Below are positions 1 to 11,100 of a DNA stretch of 64,000 bases, piece after piece (position 1 is the stretch's first letter; each line of letters starts with the position of its first letter). A program made the position numbers and the translations under genes. Origin of the DNA: Leadbetterella sp. (lineage in GTDB: Bacteria > Bacteroidota > Bacteroidia > Cytophagales > Spirosomataceae); NCBI GenBank assembly GCA_019638185.1, contig JAHBUH010000005.1:152825-216824 (forward strand), given 5' to 3'. The notes beneath the pieces were generated by a model that did not search any database, had not been told where the DNA came from, and saw only the letters and a list, made by a program, of their open reading frames with translations.

Positions 1-1
1 G

Positions 2-1180
2 GGAAAGCCATTCCGATATATTGCGTATGGAGGAAGCATCACAGCGGGGGTGAGAGATGGAGGCTACTTTAATGAGGGTATGGAAACCAGTTATCCCAAT
101 CTTATTGCGAGGCAATTGGGCATAAAGGATTTTGTTTTACCCAAATTTGAAAATAACGACTATAACGGTTTTGGGCGGTTGGTTTTGAGTAGCAAGAACT
201 ACACCGGAGGGCCGGTATTGAAATTTAATATAAGTACGAATAATTCCGGGGTGGATACCAATGTGGAAAAGCAGGTAACACTCAGGCCGGCCGGAAGCAC
301 TCAGGCTATTTGCAATTGGGGTGTACCTTTCTCTACACGATGGGAGGCCAGAGAGCACTTTGGAAGAGGAGAATTTCAGCCTTTTGCCGAGCGATTAGAC
401 TACCAGAATAACAAACCTTTGAGCAAACAGGGAGATTTGATTACGATGGAACACGGGTTTTCGGATATGATTGCTTACCTGACAGGAGCTAAAGACCAGA
501 ATATTACTGATTTTATGAACGGTTATCCCTGGGGTGCGGCTTCTATACAGGAAGAGGCGATAGCCATATTGTACAATACAAAGGGGCAGGATGTAGATAA
601 ACGACGGTTTATGTTTTGTGTATTTAATGTACCTGATATACTTGATCTGCCTATTCTACATTATATCACTTCAGCGGATGTGGAAAAGTCCCTTCTTTTT
701 GGGAAGGAGATAGTTTTCAGGGATTATAAACCTGATGAATTAGTGTGGTATCCTAACCCTACTTTAGACTCCCTAATGGGAAAAAACGTAAGTATGGCTT
801 TGAAGGATGGGATACTTAAAAGGCATGAGAGAGGGGAAAAAGGAATAGGCAGGCAGTCTGTTTATCTGTTAAAAAATAGTAATTATTTCCAAGGTGTAAA
901 TGCATACAATGATCTAATACTAAAATTGAGTAAAGAATATTCATTTCCCATTATAGATATGAAATCAATGTATTCCCGAATACGTAAAGGAGAATACGTA
1001 ACGCATGATGGTATAAAAGTGGAATTCAGATACCCTGCCGGCAATTTTTATTCATTGGACGGGATACATCCTACTGCCTTCGGGCAGGCTGTAATCGCTA
1101 ATGAAGTGATCAGTACATTAAATAAGTATTACAAAATTCAAATCCCACTAATCCCCACTAAAGATTACTTAAAAAGATAA
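2..1180 (+). CDS. SGNH/GDSL-hydrolase-like protein, 5'-truncated by window edge
   Basis: The frame is open to the window edge, so the N-terminus, probably a lipoprotein signal as in the two paralogues downstream, is missing. The first visible residues, GKPFRYIAYGGSITAGVRDG, align with both paralogues. SGNH block I is seen as GGSITAG (nucleophile Ser) and block V as DGIHPTAFGQAV, with the Asp and His of the catalytic dyad both present. This is therefore the only one of the three local paralogues with an intact Ser/Asp/His set. The ends of the protein are conserved among paralogues and the middle is divergent and AT-rich. It is followed after 5 bp by the large esterase gene, so they are probably cotranscribed. 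Substrate unknown; a carbohydrate or lipid ester is an inference from the fold. Confidence 0.8.
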   Translation, partial: GKPFRYIAYGGSITAGVRDGGYFNEGMETSYPNLIARQLGIKDFVLPKFENNDYNGFGRLVLSSKNYTGGPVLKFNISTNNSGVDTNVEKQVTLRPAGSTQAICNWGVPFSTRWEAREHFGRGEFQPFAERLDYQNNKPLSKQGDLITMEHGFSDMIAYLTGAKDQNITDFMNGYPWGAASIQEEAIAILYNTKGQDVDKRRFMFCVFNVPDILDLPILHYITSADVEKSLLFGKEIVFRDYKPDELVWYPNPTLDSLMGKNVSMALKDGILKRHERGEKGIGRQSVYLLKNSNYFQGVNAYNDLILKLSKEYSFPIIDMKSMYSRIRKGEYVTHDGIKVEFRYPAGNFYSLDGIHPTAFGQAVIANEVISTLNKYYKIQIPLIPTKDYLKR

Positions 1181-1185
1181 TTACT

Positions 1186-4100
1186 ATGGAAAAGAATTTT
1201 ATACTTTCACTACTTTTATTAGTGACGATTAATGGATATTCGCAAACTTCATATTCTTGGTTTACTCCTAATACTGAATTTCAAGGAATAGCAATAACGT
1301 GGCCATTGAATAGAACTGTTTTTCAAAGGTATACAGATGGGAAAGCCAATATTAGAATACACGCGGAGTTTAGTGTAGCAGGTAGTTTCCCTTCTGATAC
1401 TTACCAATTTTATTATCAGATTTATGGAGTTAATAAATTTGGACATCGAACCGGTGCTACTTTTGTAAGTGGAACCACCCCTCTTCCATTTATTTTAGAC
1501 ATATTAGGGCCGTATAAAAAAATTATACCTGAGTTTCATGACCACGGAGGAGGGAGAACACTTGAACTTTTGAAAATTACGGGAGAAGACTTCGAAACAG
1601 GGTGGTATGAACTTTCAATCCATTGTTTCAAAGGAGAACAGGTTCATTCTAGTTCAAGAATTAGATTCGGTGTGGGGGAAGTTTTCACTATTTATGGACA
1701 ATCTAATGCTGCCGGGCTTAACCAGGATCAGGAAACAGGTTTACAGCCTTTTTCAAATAGTACAACCGTTTATGATATGGTAAATGTTATCGGAAAGCAA
1801 TCTTTGGATATTACAAAAAATAACCAATTTAAGCTAATGAATTCCTTACCTGTAGTGAATTATAGGACCATTAAGGATCAATATGATAATGATATAGGCT
1901 TAATTGATGACTTAGGCTTTAGAAAGCTGGAGAGAAATGATTTAAATCCTACTTTTCGTTCAAATATCTATCCCAGGGGCAATGCATCCTGGGCCTGGTT
2001 ACCGTTAGGAAATAAGTTTGCGGATGAAGGGATTCCAACTTTGTTTTTTAATGCTGCTTTTCCGGGTAGAAATATTGGGGAATTGAAAGATACGAGTAAT
2101 GACGACTATAAGACGTTTAGGCAAACACTTCAAATGTATAACAATATCGTTGGAGTGAGAAGTATTTTGTGGCATCAAGGTGAGTACGATGCTATAAAGC
2201 AAATACAAAAGGAAGACAATCCATCTCCGATAACAGACTTTGATTATTATAATGCCTCGTTGAAGGAATTAATCGATAATTCAAGATTACATTTTAACTC
2301 AGGGTTGACGTGGGCTCTTTCAGGAGCTTCGTTGTTTTCCTGGAAAGCTCAAAATGAGAATCAGCCAATACAGTGGCAAGATGAGAATACTCCAAATATA
2401 GCTTTTAATACAAAATATAATAAGACTCCCCCTTTTGATAACAACTATTTTTATAGTATTGCATTACCATCACCCATTTATGATTCTCTTTATTCATCAA
2501 TTACAAATAAAACGTATGATACACAAACATATAATCCGAATTTGAAAAACGACCAACAGAATTATACAGGGATATCTAACTTTATTGCTGGATTTAATAC
2601 GGATAAGTATGGATTATCACGAAGAGGCCCAAAATATGCCATTCATTTAACAGGATCGGCTCTTGATGATCTCGCCACAGATTGGAAAAATCTGCCTTTA
2701 ATATCCGGTACTCCAATAAAAGGGAAAGAGGTAAAGTCAATAACTATCGCCCGCTCTGGAAGTTCATTTGTACTTACAGCACCCACAGGGTATGATTATT
2801 ATTTTTGGGTAATTAATGATAACAGTATATATACTCCATCAAACCCGTCAAATCTAACAAATAATCAAATAGTAGTTGAAGATTATGCAAGTAGCTTTAA
2901 GGCGGTTACTTGTTATCTCGGGAGGAAAATCTCGGGAGTACCTGAAGGTAATAGTAGTAATGGGTGGAATTTAAACTTTGAAATGACTATTCCTTTTCTT
3001 ATTCCTGGCTATGTTGGCCAAAAAAGCTTAGTTGTACCGAATAGTCAAAATGTATCCAATTCGAGCGGAAGTTTTAATGTGGAGGTTTCAGCTCTAGACA
3101 TAAACTGGGAAGCATCATCTAATGTTTCCTGGCTTCAAATCCCTTCGGGTTCAAATACGGGTGGAACAGGTACAAAAAATGTAACTATAAATTATTCTTC
3201 CAACTCATCGGGGAGCCCAAGAATAGGAATCATAACCTTTGCGGCACAAGCAGGCGGAGGTATAACTAAACAATTAATAGTGAACCAGGGAAACGGTGCC
3301 AATATTTCCCTTCCTTCTCTCACTCCCACCAACAGCAGCAGCGAGTGGAGCGGATTCGGCTCGACACGCTTTGACGGCAAGAGCATTGATGGCAACACCA
3401 TGCAGGTGAGCGGAACAACGTATTACCAGGGGATTGGTACGCATGCTAACAGCCGGATTGTCTATAACCTGGGCGGTGGCGGTTATAGTACCTTTACCGG
3501 GCTGGTGGGGCGTGACGACGAATCGGATAACGGCTGGGACGGCGGTAAAGTGGTGTTTAGTGTAAAAACCGACGGCTCTACCGTATGGACCTCGAATGTA
3601 CATGGCAACACCAGCGGTGCCCAGAGCTTCAGCATTAATGTGGCTGGTAAAAGCACCCTGGAGCTCATCGTGGACAAATACAACGATGAGCATTATGGAG
3701 ACCATGCCAACTGGATGGATGTTTACCTGAGTGGAGGAGGGGGCTCGTCGTGCAGTAACGCAGCACCTACCGGCGTTTCCGCTTCCCCTTCCTCTCACGG
3801 TCCAGGTGGAGGAAACACCACCCTCACGGCCAGTTGCAGCTCTGGGGCTACGGTGCAGTGGAGCACCAGTCAAACAGGTAATTCGGTGCCAGTGTTTACC
3901 GGCTCTACTACTACTTATACGGCGAAATGTGTTTCGGGTTCATGTACGGAGAGTTCACCGGTATCCGTTACGGTGACGGTAGGCGGCTGTAGTGGCCTTA
4001 CCAATGACCTGGTGATGGGGTATTGGACAGTAACGGGTCACGCCCTGGTAGCGAAGCAGTTTCACGGCAGCTGGTGGTTGGTGCAGAAGATTAATAACAG

Positions 4101-5079
4101 CCCGGAACAGTTCCTGGTGCGGGGCTCAGAAATGCTGACGCGGGGTGATGTGAGCCTGACTAACGGAACGTATTCAACTAAGGTCTCGTGTTTTGCGTAC
4201 ACGTATAGCAATTACGGGGGGCTTCAGCCACCGTCATCGGTGACTTTCCCCACACCATCAGGGTATAGCCTGGGTTATGAACCGGATGGGACACCGTATT
4301 ACACGGCTTCGGGTACCCCGCCATCGGGCTGCACGGATGCCTATCTGACTAATACATGGACGTACGCCAGTGCGGCGGGTAGTACGGGCAGTAGCCCGAA
4401 GATAGGGCTGTCGTTTGAAGGAAATGCCATGACCATGGGTTCGGTTAATTACACTGCGTCTTATCCGGGCTCGGGGATAGGCACCCATGCTACTTCGGAG
4501 ATCATATATGACCTGGGTCCATCTCATAGCTACACGCACTTTAAGTCTACGGTGGGTAAAGACAATGAGGCGGTGTGCGGGGAAGACCGGCTGGTATTTA
4601 AGGTGTACAATAATGCGACGAACGCTCTTTTAGCCACATCTCCTGTGGTGGGCACCCCTTCTTATGGCCTCCCGCAAACAGCGGAGATGAGTGTGGGGAT
4701 CAGTGGAGTACGTTATCTGAAACTGGTAGTGGAAGATGGCGGAGATAATATTTACTGTGACCATGCGAACTGGGCGAGGGCGAGGCTGGCGTGCAGTGCT
4801 TCAGGCCGGGTGGCGGCTACGGATACTACGTTTTTCACGGTTTACCCGAACGTAAGCCAGGGAGAGTTTACGGTGACTGTGGATCTGAAGGTGGCAGAGG
4901 AGGTGACGGTATCGCTGATCAGCTCATCGGGGGCGGTGTACCGGCAGGAGAGCTACCGGGGAGTGAAAGGTAAGAATGCATTGAAATTCGATGCGGGTAA
5001 GGTGATGACCGGGTTATACCACGTGCGGGTGAGTACGCGGGAACGGGTGGAAGCTAAAACGGTGATGATTGAGAAGTGA
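1186..5079 (+). CDS. Secreted multidomain SASA-type esterase with BACON, two NPCBM-like modules and T9SS sorting domain
   Basis: 1297 aa. Residues 1-20 form a signal peptide ending GYSQ. A sialate O-acetylesterase-like (SASA, SGNH fold) region carries GQSNAAG near residue 171 (Ser nucleophile) and WHQGE near 328. A BACON-like domain follows at about 620-700 (NVSWLQIPSG). Two NPCBM-type carbohydrate-binding modules lie at about 709-855 and 1053-1200; both have the GIGTHA core and end in a DHANW motif. An Ig-like stretch and an unassigned region lie between them. The last ~80 residues (VYPNVSQGEFTV to the C-terminus) are a type A T9SS sorting domain, so the protein should cross the outer membrane and be surface-bound or released. 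Base composition jumps from AT-rich to GC-rich near 3300, just after the BACON domain. Likely role: deacetylation of an extracellular glycan. The domain calls are firm, the substrate is inferred. Confidence 0.88.
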   Translation: MEKNFILSLLLLVTINGYSQTSYSWFTPNTEFQGIAITWPLNRTVFQRYTDGKANIRIHAEFSVAGSFPSDTYQFYYQIYGVNKFGHRTGATFVSGTTPLPFILDILGPYKKIIPEFHDHGGGRTLELLKITGEDFETGWYELSIHCFKGEQVHSSSRIRFGVGEVFTIYGQSNAAGLNQDQETGLQPFSNSTTVYDMVNVIGKQSLDITKNNQFKLMNSLPVVNYRTIKDQYDNDIGLIDDLGFRKLERNDLNPTFRSNIYPRGNASWAWLPLGNKFADEGIPTLFFNAAFPGRNIGELKDTSNDDYKTFRQTLQMYNNIVGVRSILWHQGEYDAIKQIQKEDNPSPITDFDYYNASLKELIDNSRLHFNSGLTWALSGASLFSWKAQNENQPIQWQDENTPNIAFNTKYNKTPPFDNNYFYSIALPSPIYDSLYSSITNKTYDTQTYNPNLKNDQQNYTGISNFIAGFNTDKYGLSRRGPKYAIHLTGSALDDLATDWKNLPLISGTPIKGKEVKSITIARSGSSFVLTAPTGYDYYFWVINDNSIYTPSNPSNLTNNQIVVEDYASSFKAVTCYLGRKISGVPEGNSSNGWNLNFEMTIPFLIPGYVGQKSLVVPNSQNVSNSSGSFNVEVSALDINWEASSNVSWLQIPSGSNTGGTGTKNVTINYSSNSSGSPRIGIITFAAQAGGGITKQLIVNQGNGANISLPSLTPTNSSSEWSGFGSTRFDGKSIDGNTMQVSGTTYYQGIGTHANSRIVYNLGGGGYSTFTGLVGRDDESDNGWDGGKVVFSVKTDGSTVWTSNVHGNTSGAQSFSINVAGKSTLELIVDKYNDEHYGDHANWMDVYLSGGGGSSCSNAAPTGVSASPSSHGPGGGNTTLTASCSSGATVQWSTSQTGNSVPVFTGSTTTYTAKCVSGSCTESSPVSVTVTVGGCSGLTNDLVMGYWTVTGHALVAKQFHGSWWLVQKINNSPEQFLVRGSEMLTRGDVSLTNGTYSTKVSCFAYTYSNYGGLQPPSSVTFPTPSGYSLGYEPDGTPYYTASGTPPSGCTDAYLTNTWTYASAAGSTGSSPKIGLSFEGNAMTMGSVNYTASYPGSGIGTHATSEIIYDLGPSHSYTHFKSTVGKDNEAVCGEDRLVFKVYNNATNALLATSPVVGTPSYGLPQTAEMSVGISGVRYLKLVVEDGGDNIYCDHANWARARLACSASGRVAATDTTFFTVYPNVSQGEFTVTVDLKVAEEVTVSLISSSGAVYRQESYRGVKGKNALKFDAGKVMTGLYHVRVSTRERVEAKTVMIEK

Positions 5080-5141
5080 TAAAGTGAGGTAGGCTCCCAA
5101 CGGTACGGCCGTATTCAGAGTCTTATGAGAAAAAGCAAATA

Positions 5142-6672
5142 ATGAAACCGCTACTAAATCTATTTTTATTGGCTGTGGGTAGCTTGATGAGCTGCCACAG
5201 GGATGCAATTTCCGATGAGCTGGTACCGGAAGGGGATACGGTTGAAATCAGGAAAGATGAAGGTGCCGGATTTCGGGGGCACCCGTATCATTCGCGTTAT
5301 ATTACTACCGGTGATACTATACTCCGATACAGGCAGCTTTCCGTTACGAAACCTGCACAGGTAGATCTGAAAAACCTGACCAACCCCTTACCGTAAGGGG
5401 GAGCCTTTCAGGATGGTGGTTTTTGGCGGAAGCCTTGCAGCGGGCGTGAGAGACGGAGGTCTTTTTAATGAAGGGATGGAGACTTCGTTCGGGAGCCTGA
5501 TAGCCCGGCAAATGGGCGTTGAATTTAAGAATCCTTTATTTGACAAAGAGGATTACAATGGTTTCGGGCGCCTGGAACCTACCACCTTTAACCCCACCCG
5601 GGGACCCATTCCCAAATTTAAGAATGTGAGTAATAATACGGGAATTGATTTTACGCGGCGGGAGGCCAATGGGAACGTGGTATTAAAGAAGGTACAGGGA
5701 TCTTATGATAACTATGGGTTTCCGTATGGAAGTTTTGTGTCACAGGGAGAAACGCCGATGTATATTAAAGGCACAAACGAATACATGTCGCCATTTGTAA
5801 AACGGCTGAATAATCCGGATATAACGGCTGAAATCAGGGAAGGGAGGACGTTTGACTTTTTTATTCTGGAGATTCCTGAGATGGATCAGGCCATGTTAAC
5901 TTTAGGGAAAGGGTCTACGGTTAAAGATCTACAACAGGATGTGTTAAACGGATTTCCAGAGTTCGACAACGGGAATCCTCCGGCTTTTCCTTTAGGCGCC
6001 CAAAATGATGGTCTTTTTTATAGGAATTTTTTCAAGAAAATGCGGAGAATTGAGGCGAAAGGAGTGATACTTAATTTACCTCACGTTTATGACTTGCCTT
6101 TCTATCAACAGAACTATAAAGATCAAATCCGGACATTGCTCAATACATATCACGTTCAAGGGCTTAATTGGATTGGAGCCCCCAGTGAGATAAAAGTAAA
6201 AGCAGAGCCAATTGGCGGAGGGGTTTTAAATGCGGAAGTTTTATATGGATACAGCGGCCTGGATTCTCTTCTTTCTCCTGTTGTAAATATTTATCTAAAA
6301 CCAGGAATTAATCCATACTCTCCTGTTATGTTAGGTTTTCATAACTTTATTGATATGAAAAATATGAAATCCGTACGTCAGGAAAACACAAGGAGTTTTA
6401 AGGTTGTAGAAGAAGCTTTGGGTTATCCTATTGTGGACTTGTTTAATCTGTACGAATCTATTAGCGCAGGAAGCTATGTGACTCATGACGGAATTAAGGT
6501 TAATGGCAGCTGGCCCGGAGGTAATTTTTTTAGTAATGATGGTGTAAACCCCTCGGCATTTGGGCAGGCGGTGATCGCTAATGAGATTATCAAAGTGATC
6601 AATAAGCATTATCATGTAACTATTGAACCGGTGCCCACGAGGGTATTTTTACAAAAATCTGCTAAATATTAA
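5142..6672 (+). pseudogene. SGNH-hydrolase-like lipoprotein, single frameshift
   Basis: Two adjoining frames (5142-5396 and 5413-6672) together match the intact paralogue at 6684. The first gives a lipoprotein signal (lipobox VGSLMSC) and then reads DLKNLTNP before a stop. The second, read back from 5413, gives YRKGEPFRMVVFGGSLAAG. The junction lies in the run CCCCTT at 5384-5389, and one surplus base there explains the break. The catalytic His of block V is also replaced: DGVNPSAFGQAV instead of DGIHP, while the Ser (GGSLAAG) remains. So even a repaired protein may be a non-catalytic or altered hydrolase. A sequencing error in the short homopolymer cannot be excluded. Alternatively translation could restart at 5413, but that product would lack a signal peptide. 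Confidence 0.75.
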
Positions 6673-6683
6673 ATCCCGTGATT

Positions 6684-8147
6684 GTGAAAAGAAAACTGCT
6701 ATTACATCTATTATTAGCTGCGGGCAGTTTGTTCAGCTGCCACAGTAATGGGCTATTAGAGCCGGAGATGCCGGGATACTCCATTGTTTTGGGAGATACA
6801 GTGAAAACCCGAACAGGAAAACTACCGGTTTTTCGGTTCAGCAATATTGAATCCGCGCCGCTAGCTATGGTGGTGGGTGATACGGTGGTCACCTATAATG
6901 CCGGATGGGTTTTGACTAAACCGGCTATCTCCCCTAAGCTGGATAAGATCAAAGTAACAGATGACCCGGATTTAAAAGGGAAACCTTACCGGGTATTTGC
7001 CTATGGTGAGGGCTTTCTGAGCGGCTATCGTGACGGCGGCCTTTTTAATGAAGGTATACTGACCAGCTTGCCGAACCTTTTGGCTAACCAGATGGGAGTG
7101 GAGATGAATCTTCCTTTTTTTGATAAAGAGGACTATAACGGCTTTAACCGACGCGTGCCTACCCGTTTTAACCCCACCGGAGGACCAGTACCCAAGTTTA
7201 AATTAGCCTCCAATAATAATGGCATAGCTACGATTGATTCTAAAACGAAAGTAGCGACATTAAAAAAGCCAGGAGTGGAGCGACTGGATAATTATGCCTT
7301 TCCCAATGGTTGGAACACAATGCCCGGTTCTGAAAATCAAATTGCATTGAGATTGTATTCTGAAAGAATATTTGGAAGTGGAAATCCACATTCTCTGATA
7401 AATGAGAACAAGGCTGACTTCTACCTCATTCAAGACGTTTTTGAAGGAGGTTTCAATTCACTACTGAATTTTAAATTAAATAATGGGGGCTATGGAGGTG
7501 AACCACAGATAAAAGGTATTAATGGTATTACTTCTAAGAATATTAATCCTTTTTATCCCACTCCCGGAGTGAATGGTCGGATTCTTAATTTTATCTACAT
7601 GAAGGAAAGTGGAAATCTAAAATACGGAGTAATACTCAATACGCCTGATTTTACAGATTTTCCTTATCTGACATGGGTAAAACGGGAAGAAGTGATAAAA
7701 ACATTGGAGAAGTATAAAGCCGGATATCCCTCAGAACCTTTTTCCTATATATTGCCCAGCTCAGAGATAGATTCATTAATGGGAGCCAATGTACATCCAA
7801 ACCTGAAACGAGGGTTGTATCCCCTGCATGAACGAAATTTTGTTAGCAAACGAGGAGTGGAATATTTCAGGAATCGGATACCCTTAATTAACCAGGAAAC
7901 AGAAGCATTAGCGAAAGAGTTTGGTTTTGCGGTGGTGGATGTATATAGCATCTATAAGTCTATTCATAAGGGTACCTATCAAAGTCCGGATGGTGTGAGC
8001 GTAACGGTAGAAGACTTCTATTCTTCTGACGGGGTATATCCCTCGGCCTTTGGGCAGGCTGTAATGACGAATGAGACCATCAGGGCCATTAATACGCATT
8101 ACAAGACCGCAATACCCCTGATTAATACCCGGGAATATCTGAAATGA
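6684..8147 (+). CDS. SGNH-hydrolase-like lipoprotein with degenerate active site
   Basis: About 487 aa. Only GTG starts exist (6678 or 6684). 6684 is chosen because it gives MKRKLLLHLLLAAG, matching the MKPLL start of the paralogue. The lipobox is AGSLFSC, so this is a lipoprotein, probably on the outer membrane. The SGNH scaffold is recognisable from its paralogues (YRDGGLFNEG, DKEDYNGF, PSAFGQAV). However, block I reads GEGFLSG without the nucleophile Ser, and block V reads DGVYP with Tyr for His. The most likely role is therefore binding or structural. The ends are GC-richer and conserved; the core, roughly 7230-7900, is AT-rich and divergent. It converges on the tricorn-like gene 24 bp away, with no clear terminator between them. 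Confidence 0.78.
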   Translation: MKRKLLLHLLLAAGSLFSCHSNGLLEPEMPGYSIVLGDTVKTRTGKLPVFRFSNIESAPLAMVVGDTVVTYNAGWVLTKPAISPKLDKIKVTDDPDLKGKPYRVFAYGEGFLSGYRDGGLFNEGILTSLPNLLANQMGVEMNLPFFDKEDYNGFNRRVPTRFNPTGGPVPKFKLASNNNGIATIDSKTKVATLKKPGVERLDNYAFPNGWNTMPGSENQIALRLYSERIFGSGNPHSLINENKADFYLIQDVFEGGFNSLLNFKLNNGGYGGEPQIKGINGITSKNINPFYPTPGVNGRILNFIYMKESGNLKYGVILNTPDFTDFPYLTWVKREEVIKTLEKYKAGYPSEPFSYILPSSEIDSLMGANVHPNLKRGLYPLHERNFVSKRGVEYFRNRIPLINQETEALAKEFGFAVVDVYSIYKSIHKGTYQSPDGVSVTVEDFYSSDGVYPSAFGQAVMTNETIRAINTHYKTAIPLINTREYLK

Positions 8148-8171
8148 GGCATCACCACCCATGCCCACTTC

Positions 8172-11100
8172 TTATTTCAGCTGCTTCAGAATTTCTTCCA
8201 CCGCCCTGTCCAGCTGCGGATCGTTTCCTTTTAGCCGGTCTTCAAAGGTATTTTTCACATAGATGTCCGGGGTTACGCCGGTAAATTCCAGGTTCTGACC
8301 GTCCAGGGTGTAGCAGCCCCAGCCCGGGATACGGTAGAAGGAGCCGTCTACCAGGCTCTTGCCGGAGGTGAAGATGATCCATCGGTAGGTTTCTGTTCCG
8401 ATCACCGTGCCCAGCTTCAGGGCTTTGAAACCGGCGGCGGTCATTTCGGCGTCACTCAGGGACGACTCGTTGATCAGGAGAACGATGGGCTTACCGGCTG
8501 GGGCAAAATTACTCTGGGGGGAAAGCTTACCGCCCCGGTATTGCCATTTCAGGTAGGGGCGCTGGGCCAGGAACTGCAGCACTTTGTCGTGCACGTTTCC
8601 GCCCCGGTTAAAACGCAGGTCCAGGATGGTGGCCTCCTTATTATTTTCCTGTTCCACCATATCCAGCAAAAAGGATTCCAGCGCCTGAGTGCTCATGTTT
8701 TTCATGTGCGAGTAGGCAATCCGGTTTTTGCTCAACTGATCTACCCTTTTCCGGCTTTCCAGGATCCACTCGTCGTACAGTTTGTCTTTGAAAGAAAAAC
8801 CGGCTTCGGGGTGTATTTTCACGGTGAAGGGCTTGCCATTTCTCTCCAGTTCCAGGGTGATCTCTTCCTGCAGGGTGGGGAGGGTGAAGTAAGAGTCCCG
8901 GTCACGGCTTTTATCTGTTTTTACCCCGTTTATGGCTGTCAGGATATCGCCTTTCTGAAGCGAAGCGCCCATTCCGGCTGATTTTCTGACCACGTGGTCT
9001 ATTTTGTAGGGGTCTGTTCCGTCAAAGACGATACCCGTCTCATTAGTCACGTATTTCAGGTGAGTGCTCTCTTCGTCACCGCTGGAGGTAAAGCCCAGGT
9101 GGGAGGAGTTCAGCTCGCCGAGGAGGTCGCCCAGCAGTACCCGCAGGTCTTTCCGGCTGTTTACAAAGGGCAGGTAGGCGGCGTAGCGGTCGCGCTGGGC
9201 TTTCCAGTCTACGCCGTGGAAGGTCTCGTTATAGAAGTTTTCTTCCAGGCCGGCCCAGGCTTCGTAGTACATCTGGCGGAATTCATTTTCCAGGTTTTTC
9301 AGGAACTTATAAGAGAGTGCTATTTTCTCGGTTTTATTGGATTCGGGCGAGTACGTATGGATGTCGCCGCCGGTCAGCACGTAAAACTTATCTGCTGCTT
9401 TTACCATGAAAGCGAAGGGCCGGTCAGCTACTTTTTCCGTTTTATCTTCTTCGAAATCGGTGGTGACGGTCCGGAAGAAGCGGGTGCGGCCCATGTCCTC
9501 GTTCGAGTTATAGAAAATATAATTTTTATCTTTTACGGTAAAGGTCTGGAGACCGGACTGGGTTCCGAAGAGGTTGGAAACCGGGGTGATACGGTCCGAC
9601 AGCCCGTCGGTATCGATCCGGATAGGTTTTGGGGTCAGGCTGTCTTTTTTGTCTTCGAAGAGTTTGGAAAAGTTATCCGAACGGAAGGGATCAGAATACC
9701 AGTGGAGCGCCAGGCGGTAGACCGTGGCATTCGGCATTCCGAATGGATAGGAGGGGCTGGTGCGGTTACTGAGAAAATAGATGGACCGGCCGTCTGCTGA
9801 CCATACGGGGCCGGCTTCCGTTACCCCGGTATTGGTGAGGTTCAGGGTCTTTTTATCTTTCAGATGATGTATAAAAATGTCCTGCTCGAAATTTCTTATG
9901 GCGGTGAAAAGTACGTATTCCCCGTCAGGCGAAAAAGAGGGGGCGGAGTTCTGGAAGCCCCAGATTTCGTCTTTTACGATGACCGATGATTGCAGAGTAG
10001 CCAGGTCAAGGAGGCGGACCTCGTCTCTTCCGCTCAGGTACACGGCCTGGGAGAGGGCCGGGTTCAGGGTGATATCGCGGTTATTCCGGGCGTCAGTAGT
10101 GAGCTCTTTCAGGTTTCCGCTGCCGTCGGCATTTACGGTGTACAGGTTCTGGTAGCCGTTCCGGGTCTGGTTAAAAAGCAGGGTACGGTTATCCTTGAGC
10201 CATTTTACTTCCAGCACGCGCTCTTTGGTTTCCAGTATTTTTGCAATGAATTTTCCTTTGATATCCGATACAAATAATTCTCCGCGCGATACAAACGCCA
10301 TCTTTTTGCCGTCAGGTGAAACATCAAAGGCCGAGATCTTCCCTTCGGTCTTAAATTCCTGGTTTTTAATCAGGCTGTTATTTAAACCCACCCGGAAGTC
10401 CAGGGGCCGGGTTTGTTTATTCGCCACTTCATAAATGAAGAGGCGGTAATCTTTTTCAAAGATGACTTTTTCGCCGTTCGCTGATACCGCCGGCCGGCGG
10501 ATAGACGTGGGGAATTCCGTCAGAGCGGTTTTGACTCCCTTATGAATAGCATACAGGTTATATTCCCCGTTTTTCTCATCAGAGCTGAAGTAAATAATGC
10601 CGTTTTTGTCTACGGTAGGGTTAAGGTCTTTGCCGTTATAGGAGGTGTATTGCGTAAACTTACCGGTTTTGGGATGGTAACCCAGCAGGTCGGGGTTATT
10701 TTCTCCCTTGTAGCGTTTCCGGGTCGCCTGGCCGTCACTTTCCATGGTATTGGTAAAAATGTATTCACCGGAAGGGGTTTCAGCCAGGGCGTTAGAGGTG
10801 TTAAAGAAGTGGGTGAACAGGCGTTTAGCCGTTCCGCCGGCAAGGTCCACCGAATAACTCCCGAAGCTGTTATACCGGTCCGAAGTGAAATAAATCTTTT
10901 TGCTGTCCCAACTCCAGTTCTCCACCCGGTCAGTGGCCTGGTGCCAGGTAAGCTGGCGGATTTCCCCGCCTTCCAGGGGCATCACAAAGATATCGAAATT
11001 GCCATACTGGTTAGAGCTGAAGGCCAGCCATTTGCCGTCAGGTGAAACCCGCGGATTTATCTCCACGCCCTCCAGCGCCGTGATCCGCAGGGCTTCCCCG

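Noticed and set aside
3274-3873. 199-aa frame on the minus strand within the secreted esterase gene
   Set aside because: Lies antisense to a well-supported multidomain protein; its translation is low-complexity (Arg/Gly/Val) without motifs.
8994-9800. 268-aa frame on the plus strand opposite the tricorn-like gene
   Set aside because: Pure shadow of the GC-rich antisense frame; no recognisable domain and no promoter.
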